Positions 7,088 to 14,898 of a stretch of DNA of 20,596 nucleotides are shown here, piece by piece (within the stretch, counting starts at the first letter, position 1; each line of letters opens with the position of its first letter). Location: NCBI GenBank assembly GCA_035308365.1, contig DATGGU010000177.1, positions 1 to 20,596 of the forward strand, in the 5' to 3' direction. Under the pieces are notes generated by a model that ran no database searches, was not told the origin of the DNA, and saw nothing but the letters and a program-made list of their open reading frames with translations. The DNA is from PALSA-505 sp035308365. GTDB taxonomy: Bacteria; Actinomycetota; Actinomycetes; Streptosporangiales; Streptosporangiaceae. The translations under genes were made by a program, and so were the position numbers.

Positions 7088-9907
7088 TCAGGTCACCGTG
7101 AAGATGGCCGAGGCATCGGCAAAGCTCTTCTGCCCGGCGGCGTCGATAGTGTGCTTGCCGGCGGCCGTGGCCGCCGGGATCTTGGTGTGCAGGACGAAGC
7201 TGCCGTTGACGGCGGTGGTGACCTTGCCGAGCAGGGTGGTCGCGTCCAGCGTGACCCGGATCTGCTCACCGGCGTAGAAGCCGGTCCCGGACACGGTGAT
7301 GGCCTGGCCGGCCGGGCCCTGGGTGGGGGAGACCGTGGCCAGTGCCGGGGTGAGCAGGTCGGCGGCCGCCGTCACCGAGCAGCAGTACTGCACGCCGCCG
7401 CCGGCGATCAGCAGGTTGCCGTTGGCCAGCAGGGTGGCGGTCTGGTCGTAGCGGGTGACGCTCATGTTCGGCCCGGGGCTCCAGAAGCCGTCGCTGTAGA
7501 TCTCGGTGCTGGCCAGGGTCGGGCCGCAGGAGGCGGTGCAGCCGCCGGCGACGATGACCTTGCCGTCGGTCAGCAGGGTCGCGGTCGCGCCGTAGCGCCC
7601 GGAGGACATCGAGCCGGTGCTCGTCCACCTGCCGGTGGCCGGGTTGTACAGCTCCGCGCTGGCCAGCGTGGGGCCGCCATCCGGCGTGATACCGCCGGCC
7701 TCCAGCACCTGGCCGTCGGGCAGCAGGGTGGCGGTGGGATACTGCCGGACCACGTTCATCGAGCCGGTGGCGGTCCAGTCGTTGGCCGCCGGGTCGTACA
7801 GTTCGGTGGCGGTGGTGCCGCCGGTGGCCAGGACCTTGCCGTTTTTCAGCAGCGTGGCGGTGCCGAAGCCGTGCGCGGAGACCATCGGGCCGGTGTCGGT
7901 CCATTTGCCGGTGGCCGGGTCGTACACCTCGGCGGCGTTGCTGAAGCCGAGGTCGGTGACCAGGACCTTGCCGCTGGGCAGCAGTGTGGACGTGATCGCG
8001 TAGCCGCTGGCGTTCATCGAGCCGGTGGCGGTCCATTTGCCGGTGGCCGGGTTGTACAGCTCGGCGCTGGCCAGGTTGGTGAAGTTGGCGCCCTGGCCGC
8101 CGGCCACCAGGACCTGGCCGTCTTTCAGCAGGGTGGCGGTGGCCCAGTCGCGCGCGGTGATCATCGAGCCGGTGGGTGTGAACGTGCCGGTGGCCGGGTT
8201 GTACAGCTCGGCGTCGGCCAGCGGGACCGGGATGCCCTGAGAGTTGGTCCGCTCGCCGCCGGCGATCAGCACCTTGCCGCCCCGCAGCAGGGTGGCGGTG
8301 GCCAGATCCCGGCCGGCCTTCATGGCCCCGGTCGGGGTGAACACGTCCGGCCCGGCTCCGTAGCCGGACACGGCGACGCCCTGCGGGCTCAGCGGGGCGT
8401 CGTCGGACACCCCGGCCTGAGCCTGCCGCAGCCCGGTGGCGGTGGGTGCGAACCGGGTCGACACGGTGCAGGTAGCGCCCGGATCGAGGGGGGCCTTGGT
8501 GCAGTCGCTGGAGGCCACGAAGTCGCCCGGGTTGGCGCCGCCGACCGCGACCCCGGTGATGGTCAGCGCGGCGTTGCCCTCGTTGGCGACCGTGTAGGTT
8601 TTCTGCTTGCCGGTGGAGCCGACCTGCTGGCTGCCGAACGACAGTGACGTGGGGGTGACACGTACCAGCGGTCCCTGGCCGGCCAGGAACACCTCGGCCG
8701 TGGCCTGCGGGCTGCCATCGGGGCCGGTTCCGCCCGTCACCAGGACGTGCCCGTTGCCGAGCAGGGTGGCGGTGTGGTCGGTGCGCGCCGTGCTCATCGA
8801 GCCCGGGCTCACCCACAGCCCGCGGCTGGGCTCGAAGATCGTGGCCGAGGCTGTCTGCCCGCCGGTCACCAGGACCCATCCGTTCTTCAGCAGCGTGGCT
8901 GTGTGCCCGTAGCGGGCGGTTGGCATGGAGGCCGTCGTGGTCCACGTCCCGGTCGCCGGGTTGTACAGCTCGGCGGTGGCGTACGGGCCACCGCCGCTGG
9001 TGAAGCCGCCCTCGTTGAACCCGCCGGTCACCAGGACCTGGCCGTCCCGCAGCAGGGTCGCGGTGTGCTGCTCGCGTGGCCCGCGCAGCGAGCCGGTGAC
9101 GGACCACGTGCCGGTGGCCGGGTTGTACAGCTCGGCCTCGCTCAGGTCGGAGCAGAAGTCGTCGTCGCAGTTGCTGAACCCGCCGGCCACCAGCACCTGC
9201 CCGTCGGGCAGCAGGGTGGCGGTCGCCAGGTCGCGGCCATCGGTCATGCTGCCGGTGGCCCTCCAGGTGCCGGTGGCCGGGTTGTAGAGTTCGGCGGATC
9301 GCTGGTTGACCAGGGAGCTGCCAGAATCGCAGCCGTAGGCGATTCCGTTGCACGCCCCGCCGGCCACGAGCACCTGGCCGTTGGGCAGCAGCGTCGCCGT
9401 CTGGTAGGCCCGGCCGTGCACCATGCTGCCGGCCGGGGCCCACTTGCCGGTGGCCGGGTTGTAAAGTTCAGCGGTCTTGAAGTTGTCGTAGCCCTTGCAG
9501 CAGCCGCCGGCCACCAGTACCTCGCCGTTTTTCAGCAGGGTCGCGGTCGCGCCGGGGCGGGCCATGGACATGCTCCCGGTCGGGGTGAACGTCCCCGTGG
9601 CCGGGTCGTACAGGTCGGCGGCAGCGGACGAGCCGCCGGCGATCAGCACCTTCCCGCTGGGCAGCAGCGTCGCCGTCTGCCCGGATCTCGCCACCGACAT
9701 GGGCCCGGCGGTGGGCGTCCACGTGTTGGCCTGGCTTGTCTTCGGTGCCACGCGTGGGGCGGCCGGGGTCTTCGGTGCCGCTGCTGGGGCGGCCGGGGCC
9801 GCTGCGGCCGGTAATGCCGCCCCGACGGCCAGCGGCACCGCGAGCATGCTCGCCGCCGTGAGCACTATGGTCTGCCGGTTAATCCATCCGAAAGCTCTTG
9901 ATCGCAT
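7088..9907 (-). CDS. Secreted double kelch-propeller protein with Ig-like and IPT/TIG domains
   Basis: A 939-residue exported protein. The start is ATG 9907, with GAGGGGG six bases upstream; a longer start at 9988 would put 27 extra residues before the signal peptide. Residues 1-42 are a signal peptide (MRSRAFGWINRQ, hydrophobic core, then PAAAAP). Ala/Pro-rich sequence runs to ~60. Seven kelch-like repeats (TATLLPNGQVLVAGG, ELYNPATGTW) then fill ~60-410. Residues ~413-515 are an Ig-like ASPM/SPD-2/Hydin type domain (LSFGSQQVGSTGKQK, ATCTVSTRF). Seven further repeats fill ~520-850, and an IPT/TIG domain (SPTQGPAGQAITVSGTGFY) closes the protein. The repeat count suggests two seven-bladed propellers. 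No galactose-oxidase copper ligands were recognised, so I call it a surface binding or adhesion protein. No LPXTG motif or C-terminal membrane helix is present. Confidence 0.88.
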   Translation of the reverse strand: MRSRAFGWINRQTIVLTAASMLAVPLAVGAALPAAAAPAAPAAAPKTPAAPRVAPKTSQANTWTPTAGPMSVARSGQTATLLPSGKVLIAGGSSAAADLYDPATGTFTPTGSMSMARPGATATLLKNGEVLVAGGCCKGYDNFKTAELYNPATGKWAPAGSMVHGRAYQTATLLPNGQVLVAGGACNGIAYGCDSGSSLVNQRSAELYNPATGTWRATGSMTDGRDLATATLLPDGQVLVAGGFSNCDDDFCSDLSEAELYNPATGTWSVTGSLRGPREQHTATLLRDGQVLVTGGFNEGGFTSGGGPYATAELYNPATGTWTTTASMPTARYGHTATLLKNGWVLVTGGQTASATIFEPSRGLWVSPGSMSTARTDHTATLLGNGHVLVTGGTGPDGSPQATAEVFLAGQGPLVRVTPTSLSFGSQQVGSTGKQKTYTVANEGNAALTITGVAVGGANPGDFVASSDCTKAPLDPGATCTVSTRFAPTATGLRQAQAGVSDDAPLSPQGVAVSGYGAGPDVFTPTGAMKAGRDLATATLLRGGKVLIAGGERTNSQGIPVPLADAELYNPATGTFTPTGSMITARDWATATLLKDGQVLVAGGQGANFTNLASAELYNPATGKWTATGSMNASGYAITSTLLPSGKVLVTDLGFSNAAEVYDPATGKWTDTGPMVSAHGFGTATLLKNGKVLATGGTTATELYDPAANDWTATGSMNVVRQYPTATLLPDGQVLEAGGITPDGGPTLASAELYNPATGRWTSTGSMSSGRYGATATLLTDGKVIVAGGCTASCGPTLASTEIYSDGFWSPGPNMSVTRYDQTATLLANGNLLIAGGGVQYCCSVTAAADLLTPALATVSPTQGPAGQAITVSGTGFYAGEQIRVTLDATTLLGKVTTAVNGSFVLHTKIPAATAAGKHTIDAAGQKSFADASAIFTVT
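7625..9620 (-). repeat. Coding repeats of the kelch gene, about 24 bases highly conserved
   Basis: A unit close to GCCGGTGGCCGGGTTGTACA, followed by GCTC, recurs about ten times as read on the plus strand (for example at 7631, 8039, 8186 and 9113, with variants at 7908, 9271, 9446 and 9594). It encodes the ELYNPATG blade motif on the minus strand. Near-identity at nucleotide level suggests recent duplication or gene conversion rather than only protein-level constraint. Spacing is irregular (about 110-180 bases), as expected for propeller blades. Confidence 0.7.
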
Positions 9908-9976
9908 GGCGGGCCCCCTCAGACTCGCTCTGCCCGGCAGCAGACTGGCCATCCGGTCCCGGCTCAGACCAGACAG

Positions 9977-10006
9977 CATGTACGCCACCGTGGATGACTA
10001 CGTCAA
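9977..10006 (-). promoter_or_regulatory. Candidate promoter of the kelch gene
   Basis: Minus-strand TTGACG (10006-10001) and TACATG (9982-9977) are separated by 18 bases, about 70 bases before the chosen start codon. The -35 is close to consensus; the -10 is weak. No other sigma-70-like pair was noticed in this leader. Confidence 0.35.
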
Positions 10007-10027
10007 ATTGTGACTTAACAGTCAGAG

Positions 10028-10082
10028 TCTGGACACCCAGGCGTCGCCGGGGTGTCCATGGCGGGGGGTCGCGGTGTCCAGA
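10028..10082. repeat. Nested inverted repeats sharing the GGTGTCC core
   Basis: TCTGGACACC (10028-10037) is perfectly inverted as GGTGTCCAGA (10073-10082). A second inverted copy, GGGTGTCC (10050-10057), pairs with GGACACCC (10031-10038). The left arm can therefore pair with either right arm but not both. The element lies just upstream of the kelch promoter and downstream of the small-gene pair read leftward. It could be a terminator, a switchable RNA hairpin or an operator. Confidence 0.5.
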
Positions 10083-10098
10083 ATAGGGCTGTCGGCGT

Positions 10099-10115
10099 CC
10101 GGGGCGCTGCCCCGG
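10099..10115 (-). terminator. Strong hairpin after the small-gene operon
   Basis: CCGGGGC and GCCCCGG form a 7-bp GC stem with a 3-base loop, 30 bases beyond the stop of the 54-residue minus-strand gene. The place suits termination of that operon before the kelch gene on the same strand. No T-tract follows. Confidence 0.4.
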
Positions 10116-10145
10116 CGCCGCTCAGGGGCGGCTTGCACCGCGGGG

Positions 10146-10310
10146 TCAGTCGCGTCGTTTCCTGCTGCTGGGCTTGATGGCCGCGGGTACTGCTTCGGCG
10201 ATCTTGCGGATGGCCTCGGCGGTCTCGCGGCCCATGGCCTTGTCGTGCTCGACGATCATCCGGGCCGCTTCGACCTGAGCATCTGTCACCACGACCCTCG
10301 TCTTCGGCAT
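10146..10310 (-). CDS. Small basic helical protein of unknown function (54 aa)
   Basis: A 54-residue frame starting MPKTRVVVTDAQVEAAR and ending in a basic tail, KPSSRKRRD. The start is chosen at 10310 because GAGGGGG (10323-10317) lies six bases before it; an in-frame ATG at 10325 would add six residues but has no such site. The middle (residues 13-45) has the charge pattern of one or two amphipathic helices (MIVEHDKAMGRETAEAIRK). I recognise no family. It begins 17 bases after the stop of the 135-residue gene on the same strand, so the two are probably one transcript and may work together. The codon bias matches the neighbours and the ribosome site is strong, so I think it is real. Confidence 0.6.
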   Translation of the reverse strand: MPKTRVVVTDAQVEAARMIVEHDKAMGRETAEAIRKIAEAVPAAIKPSSRKRRD

Positions 10311-10327
10311 CGGGTACCCCCTCATGC

Positions 10328-10735
10328 TCAGCTCTCCTCTTCTGATGGTATGAGAACTTCCCCGTCATCGCTAAGGTCCGTTGTGGCCGCGACAACCTCC
10401 ACGTCGTCACCGGCCAGCTCGATGGCCTGGACCGGTTCCTCCAGGGCGGCATCGAGCGCGGCGAAGATGAAGTCGCGGTCGGCGGCGTTGAGCATGTTGG
10501 AGCCCAGCAGGGCCTTCAGCTCCTGGTTGCCGAGCCTGGCCTTGTGCACCTCGTCCGACACGGCCAGTTCGGCGGCCCAGCGCAGGGTGCGCATGACCTC
10601 CTCACGTCTGGACCGGATCTCCAGCTCCCGGTCGCCACGCCGGCTCACCCGCTGACCGACGACGGTCACCGCGGCATTGAGCAACGGAGAGCCGAGGGCA
10701 ACTCCCCAGATGGCCCAATCCGGCAGCGATGTCAC
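10328..10735 (-). CDS. Small single-pass membrane protein, hypothetical (135 aa)
   Basis: A 135-residue protein that starts at GTG 10735 (MTSLPDWAIWGVALG). Residues ~7-27 form one hydrophobic membrane segment. A basic stretch follows (RVSRRGDRELEIRSRREE), then a mostly helical cytoplasmic region to ~105 and a strongly acidic tail ending SEEES. No enzyme motif is seen and I do not recognise the family. No Shine-Dalgarno precedes the GTG; TAAAGT ends eight bases before it and could be the -10 of a nearly leaderless message. The downstream 54-residue gene follows closely. Confidence 0.65.
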   Translation of the reverse strand: MTSLPDWAIWGVALGSPLLNAAVTVVGQRVSRRGDRELEIRSRREEVMRTLRWAAELAVSDEVHKARLGNQELKALLGSNMLNAADRDFIFAALDAALEEPVQAIELAGDDVEVVAATTDLSDDGEVLIPSEEES

Positions 10736-10826
10736 GATGCCGAACTTTAGGGCATCGTCACCTGGGGTACTGCGGATAACTGCATGATGGGTTCAGCACG
10801 GCGGGGCCGCTGTCGTAACCGGCCTG

Positions 10827-11249
10827 CTAGTGCAGGCAGAACTCGTTGCCTTCGGGATCCTGCATGACGGCGTAGCGATGGCTGCCCTGGCTGTGCAAGC
10901 CGACCAGAGTCGCGCCGCGACTGCACACCCGCTCGACCTCCGCGTCGAGCTTATCGGGATCGACCGGGATGTCCACGTGCACGCGGTTCTTGGCCGTCTT
11001 TGGCTCAGGCACGCGCTGGAAGTAGAGCCGGGGACCGGCACCGCTGGGATCGTTGGCCGCCGTCGCGTCGGCGAAGGCCAGGCGGCCGTCGATCCGCATC
11101 ACATCGGCCTCGGTGAGCACGCCGTCGCCGAGCAGCTTGGTCACGAAGTCGTGTGTGTCCTGGACCTGGTAGCCAAGCAAGTCAGCCCACCACCGGGCGA
11201 GCGCGTGCGGGTCGGCCGCGTCAAAGGTCACCTGAATCCGTCGCTCCAT
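10827..11249 (-). CDS. VOC-superfamily (glyoxalase-like) protein
   Basis: A 140-residue protein of vicinal-oxygen-chelate type, one beta-alpha-beta-beta-beta pair per half. IQVTFDAADPHALARWWADLLGY opens the first module in the manner of actinobacterial glyoxalase-like proteins. NRVHVDIPVDPDKLDAEVER opens the second, and MQDPEGNEFCLH ends it with the usual metal-ligand Glu position. The substrate is unknown; such proteins include resistance and catabolic enzymes as well as uncharacterised ones. ATG 11249 is preferred, with GGGAG ten bases upstream; ATG 11258 would add three residues but leaves almost no space for that site. It lies 21 bases downstream of the ECF S-component gene on the same strand, so it may share its transcript, though nothing else ties it to vitamin B12. 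Confidence 0.85.
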   Translation of the reverse strand: MERRIQVTFDAADPHALARWWADLLGYQVQDTHDFVTKLLGDGVLTEADVMRIDGRLAFADATAANDPSGAGPRLYFQRVPEPKTAKNRVHVDIPVDPDKLDAEVERVCSRGATLVGLHSQGSHRYAVMQDPEGNEFCLH

Positions 11250-11270
11250 GCCCTGCATTCTCCCGCCCGG

Positions 11271-12098
11271 TCACGCGTGCGGCCCGCCTTCCCGGTCGTG
11301 TCCGAGGGCGAAACTGACCGTCGGGCGGAAGTTGGCGCGGCGGGCGGCGCGGCGGAAGGCGGCCAGGATGGCCGGGCCGGCCAGCAGGATCGCCACGATG
11401 TTGGTGATCGCCCGGCCGGTGTCCCAGCCCAGCGAGGTGGTCGCGTCGAACAGCAGGTAGCGGTGCCACTGCTCGATGAACGGCAGGCCGGGCTGGTAGG
11501 CGATGGAGCTGGACGGGTCCAGCGAGAACGGCCAGAAGGACAGGTTGAGCAGGAAGCCGAACAGGTAACCGGCCAGCGCGCCGTATCCGGCCAGCATCGC
11601 GATCTCGGCCTTTCCGCGCACCGGCGGGAGCAGGCCGGCGAACATGCCGACCCAGGCGCAGCCGAACATCTGGTACGGCATCCACGGCCCGACACCGGCC
11701 GTCAGCAGCGCCGAGGCGAACAGCGAGGTGCAGCCCAGGGCGAAGCCGAAGCCGGCGCCGAACACCCGCCCGGCCAGCACCAGGATGAAGAAGACGGTCT
11801 CGAAGCCGGCCGTTCCGGCGCCGAGTGGCCGGAGCGCCGCGTTGATCGCGGACAGCACGCCGAGCATGGCCAGCGCCTTGGCGTCGATGCCGCCGTCGGC
11901 TATCTCGGCGAACACCACGGCCAGGACCAGCACCAGCAGGATGCCGAAGATCAGCGGCGGTGTCTCGGTGGACGCGAACGTTCCCGGCGCGACCACGAAC
12001 GGCCACAGGAACGCTACCAGGCCGAGGAACGACGCCATCGCGATCGCGGCCGTGGCGCGCGGCCGCACCAGGATCGCGCTGCGAATGGCCCCGGTCAC
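11271..12098 (-). CDS. ECF transporter S component, probably for cobalamin/corrinoids
   Basis: A 275-residue integral membrane protein with about six or seven hydrophobic segments (for example around ASFLGLVAFLWPFVV, FGILLVLVLAVVFAE and the VFFILVLAGRVFG region). AINAALRPLG and the small-residue helix FGAGFGFALGCTSLF are of the kind found in ECF substrate-binding subunits that dock to EcfT. The start is GTG 12098, which shares GTGA with the upstream ATPase stop; the frame stays open further but is antisense-like there. It is the last transporter gene of a five-gene unit whose leader holds a cobalamin riboswitch, so a corrinoid is the likely cargo. Cobalt is a less likely alternative: CbiM/CbiN features are not visible. 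I cannot tell whether it belongs to the CbrT group. Confidence 0.82.
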   Translation of the reverse strand: MTGAIRSAILVRPRATAAIAMASFLGLVAFLWPFVVAPGTFASTETPPLIFGILLVLVLAVVFAEIADGGIDAKALAMLGVLSAINAALRPLGAGTAGFETVFFILVLAGRVFGAGFGFALGCTSLFASALLTAGVGPWMPYQMFGCAWVGMFAGLLPPVRGKAEIAMLAGYGALAGYLFGFLLNLSFWPFSLDPSSSIAYQPGLPFIEQWHRYLLFDATTSLGWDTGRAITNIVAILLAGPAILAAFRRAARRANFRPTVSFALGHDREGGPHA

Positions 12099-13768
12099 GG
12101 CGTCACCGCCGGGGCGAGGGCGGCCTCGACCTGGCCCACCGTGAGGTAGGGCAGCGGCGCGAGCACCTTGGCCACCTGCGGCGCGAACGTGGGTGAGGCG
12201 GTCAGCACGCTGGCCGCCGGCCCATCGGTGACGATCTCGCCCTCGGCCATGACCATCACCCGGTCGCAGCTCCGGGCGGCGAACTCGACGTCGTGGGTGG
12301 CCACCACGATCGCGTGCCCCTGACCGGCGAGCCGGTCCAGCGTCCTGGTCAGCCCGGCCTTGGCCTGGTAGTCCAGCCCGCGGGTGGGCTCGTCCAGCAG
12401 GATCACCGCGGGCGCGGCGGTGAGCTGCACGGCCAGCGCCAGCGCGAGCTGCTGCCCGGCCGACAGGTCGCGGGGATGCGCGTCCAGCGGTATCCCCGGC
12501 GCGATCCCCTCCAGGATCTCCCGCGCCCCAGCCCGGACCGGATTGGCTTGGGCCGCGGCCTGGTTGGCCCGGACCGGATTGGCTTGGGCCGCGTCCTGGT
12601 CGGCCTGGGCCAGCTCGGCCGCGACCGTGTCCAGGTAGAGCAGATCGGCGGGGGTCTGCGGGACCAGGCCGGCCAGCCGCCGGGCATCGCGCGCCGGCAA
12701 CGACGCCGGATCCGCCGCGCCGCCCGCGACGGTCACCGTGCCGGCCGACCGCCGCCCCGACCCCTGGATCGCCCACAGCAACGACGACTTCCCGGACCCG
12801 TTGCGCCCCATCAGCGCGGTGCACTCACCCCGGCGCAGCGTCAGCCCGGCCTCGCGCACCGCGATCAGCCCGCCGTAACGCACCACGATTCCCCGCGCCG
12901 TCAGCACCGGGGCCACATCACCGGCATAAAGCATCCGGCGCGCGGCCGGCGGCGCCGAGGGCAGCCGCGTGCGCAGCGACGGGGCCTGCCGCCGGGCGTC
13001 CCGCACCGACAGCGGCAGCGGGTCCCACCCGGCCAGCCGGCCCAGCTCGACCACCGGCGGCGCCACCCCGGCCCTGGCCAGCACACCGGCCGGATCCCCG
13101 GCGATCACGGTCCCGTCACCGGGCAGCCAGACCACCCGGTCGGCGTAGGGCAGCACCCGTTCCAGCCGGTGCTCGGCCAGCACGACGGTCACACCGAGGT
13201 CGTGTACCAGCCGGGTGATCGAGGCGAGCACATCCTCCGCGCTGGCCGGGTCGAGCGCCGAGGTCGGCTCGTCCAGCACGAGGATCCGGGGATGCGCGGT
13301 CAGCGCCGCCCCGATGGCGACCCGCTGCTGCTGGCCGCCGGACAGTGTGCGCAGGGCCCGGTTCCGCAGGCCGGCGATGCCCAGCAGGTCGAGGGTCTCT
13401 TCGAGCCGCGCCCGCATGGAAGCGGGGTCGATGGCGAGCTGCTCCATGGTGTAGGCGAGCTCTTCCTCCACCGTGTCGGTGACGAACCCGGCCAGCGGAT
13501 CCTGCCCGGCCAGGCCGACCACACCGGCCAGCTCCCTGGGCCGGAACCGGGCCGTGTCCCGGCCACCGACCACGACCCGCCCCGCCAGCGTCCCGCCGGT
13601 GAAGTATGGTACGAGCCCGTTGATGGCCGCGAGCAGCGTCGACTTTCCGCTGCCGGTGTGCCCGATGACCAGGCACAGCTCGCCCTCCTCGATGCGCAGG
13701 CTCACCTCCCGCAGCACCGGGGCGGCCGCCCCGTCGTACCGGACGCCCATCCGGTCGAACTCGATCAC
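12095..13768 (-). CDS. ECF transporter ATPase, two ABC domains fused (EcfA-A')
   Basis: A 557-residue cytoplasmic protein containing both energising ATPases of an ECF importer. Domain 1 has Walker A GHTGSGKST (Lys42), signature LSGGQQQRVA, Walker B ILVLDEPTSALD (Asp166, Glu167) and the switch His in LAEHRLERV. Domain 2, from ~residue 285, has GRNGSGKSS (Lys327), a variant signature LSAGQQLALALA, Walker B VILLDEPTRGLD (Asp459) and switch His in VATHDVEFA. Both sites look competent. The start is GTG 13768, overlapping the EcfT stop as GTGA; the stop overlaps the S-component start in the same way. A 36-base tandem duplication in domain 2 adds a 12-residue repeat. Fused EcfA pairs are known from other actinobacterial ECF systems. 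Confidence 0.93.
   Translation of the reverse strand: MIEFDRMGVRYDGAAAPVLREVSLRIEEGELCLVIGHTGSGKSTLLAAINGLVPYFTGGTLAGRVVVGGRDTARFRPRELAGVVGLAGQDPLAGFVTDTVEEELAYTMEQLAIDPASMRARLEETLDLLGIAGLRNRALRTLSGGQQQRVAIGAALTAHPRILVLDEPTSALDPASAEDVLASITRLVHDLGVTVVLAEHRLERVLPYADRVVWLPGDGTVIAGDPAGVLARAGVAPPVVELGRLAGWDPLPLSVRDARRQAPSLRTRLPSAPPAARRMLYAGDVAPVLTARGIVVRYGGLIAVREAGLTLRRGECTALMGRNGSGKSSLLWAIQGSGRRSAGTVTVAGGAADPASLPARDARRLAGLVPQTPADLLYLDTVAAELAQADQDAAQANPVRANQAAAQANPVRAGAREILEGIAPGIPLDAHPRDLSAGQQLALALAVQLTAAPAVILLDEPTRGLDYQAKAGLTRTLDRLAGQGHAIVVATHDVEFAARSCDRVMVMAEGEIVTDGPAASVLTASPTFAPQVAKVLAPLPYLTVGQVEAALAPAVTP
12531..12602 (-). repeat. 36-bp tandem duplication inside the ECF ATPase gene
   Basis: Two copies (12531-12566 and 12567-12602, plus strand) share GCCCGGACCGGATTGGCTTG and the following GGCCGCG, differing at two positions near their ends. 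In protein they give AAQANPVRA twice, between the Q-loop region and the signature of domain 2. The length is a multiple of three, so the frame is kept. The duplication is probably recent. Confidence 0.85.
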
Positions 13769-14898
13769 CGCACCGCCCCCGAGCCGGTCAGCGCCGCCTC
13801 CCGCGCCACGGCGGGAACACTGCTGACGGACCCTGGCACGGGCGGGGCCGCCACGGCCGCGAGCGCCGCCACCAGGATCGCCAGGGTGGGCAGCAGCGGC
13901 AGCGGCGGCCAGCTCAGCGGGTCCGGGGTCAGCGCCCCGCCGGTGGTGCCCAGGCCTGCGGACAGCACCACGGCGCAGGCCACCCCGCACCCGGTGACCG
14001 CCCATTCCGGCCAGCGCCACGGGTCCGGCCGGTACCGGGTCCGCGCCACCCGCCGCCCGCCCAGGGCCAGACCGGCGACACACAGCAAAGTCCCCACGCC
14101 GAACCCGCCGAACCCCACCCCGCGCGGCATGGAGGCATCGAGCAGCCCGTACGCCCCGGCACACAGCCCGGCCAGCCCGGTCAGCATCAGCGCCGCGGTC
14201 ACCCGCCGGGACGCCCGGGTCGCCCCGCCGGTACGCCCATAGCCCCGCGAGTCCATCCCCGCGGCCAGCAACAGCGACCGGTCCAGCGCGTCGTGCAGCA
14301 CCGGGACCGCGATCGCCCGCACCGCCCGCAGCCCGCGCCCCCCGGCCCCGCGCAGCCGCCGCGCCCGGCGCACCCGCTGCACGCTCTCCACCAGTTGCGG
14401 CGCCACCGACAGCGCCACGGTGACCGCGACGCCCAGCTCGTTCAGGGCGCCGGGGAGCACGCGCAGTGCCCGCTTGGGGTTGGCCAGCGTGTTGGCCGCG
14501 CCGATGCAGCACAGCAGGCAGGCCAGCCGCGCCCCGTCCAGCGTCGCCGACAGCACGCCCGCCACCGGCACCGGCCCGCCGATCTGCACCCCGGTGTACC
14601 AGGACGGCGCCGGGATGTGCGGCAGCCGGAACAGGATCGCCTGGCCCGGCGCCGCCCCGCTGGAGAACACGGCGCGGAACACGACCCGGATCACGATCAC
14701 GACCAGGGCCATGATCAGGTAGAACCGGTACCCGCGCGCCCACGGCGCATCGGTCCGCCGCAGGGTCACGACCAGGCCGAGCACGGCGAAGATCAGCAGG
14801 AGCAGCAGCGGGTTGGTGGTCCGGCTGGCCGCCGTGGCGAGCGCCATCGCCCACAGCCACCACGCGACCGGATGCAGCCCGCGGGGAAGCCTGCTCAC
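13765..14898 (-). CDS. ECF transporter T component (EcfT/CbiQ-like transmembrane protein)
   Basis: A 377-residue membrane protein that couples the ATPases to the S component. N-terminal hydrophobic segments begin at HPVAWWLWAMALA and LLLLLIFAVLGLVV. RVRRARRLRG (about residues 176-185) and AAGMDSRGYGR (about 212-222) are the two basic coupling-helix motifs typical of EcfT. The C-terminal ~150 residues add extra membrane segments, making it longer than the usual 250-270 residues. The start is GTG 14898, sharing GTGA with the stop of the upstream surface-protein gene; the stop shares GTGA with the ATPase start. No separate Shine-Dalgarno is needed if translation is coupled. Confidence 0.9.
   Translation of the reverse strand: MSRLPRGLHPVAWWLWAMALATAASRTTNPLLLLLIFAVLGLVVTLRRTDAPWARGYRFYLIMALVVIVIRVVFRAVFSSGAAPGQAILFRLPHIPAPSWYTGVQIGGPVPVAGVLSATLDGARLACLLCCIGAANTLANPKRALRVLPGALNELGVAVTVALSVAPQLVESVQRVRRARRLRGAGGRGLRAVRAIAVPVLHDALDRSLLLAAGMDSRGYGRTGGATRASRRVTAALMLTGLAGLCAGAYGLLDASMPRGVGFGGFGVGTLLCVAGLALGGRRVARTRYRPDPWRWPEWAVTGCGVACAVVLSAGLGTTGGALTPDPLSWPPLPLLPTLAILVAALAAVAAPPVPGSVSSVPAVAREAALTGSGAVR

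Noticed and set aside
7625..9620. CRISPR-like array
   Set aside because: The repeats are coding, irregularly spaced by 110-180 bases and separated by related rather than unique sequence; no cas gene is present.
7151..9814. Long plus-strand open frames across the kelch gene
   Set aside because: They are mirror images of the kelch repeats, rich in GQQGGG and VAGG-like strings, with no family resemblance.
12293..14242. A 649-codon plus-strand frame opposite the ECF ATPase and EcfT genes
   Set aside because: Composition (Gln/Arg/Pro/His) is that of antisense GC-rich DNA; both minus-strand genes have complete catalytic motifs.
11271..14898. Cobalt (CbiMNQO) or nickel transporter
   Set aside because: The S component shows no CbiM/NikM N-terminal metal motif, no CbiN is present, and the ATPases are fused as in vitamin ECF systems.
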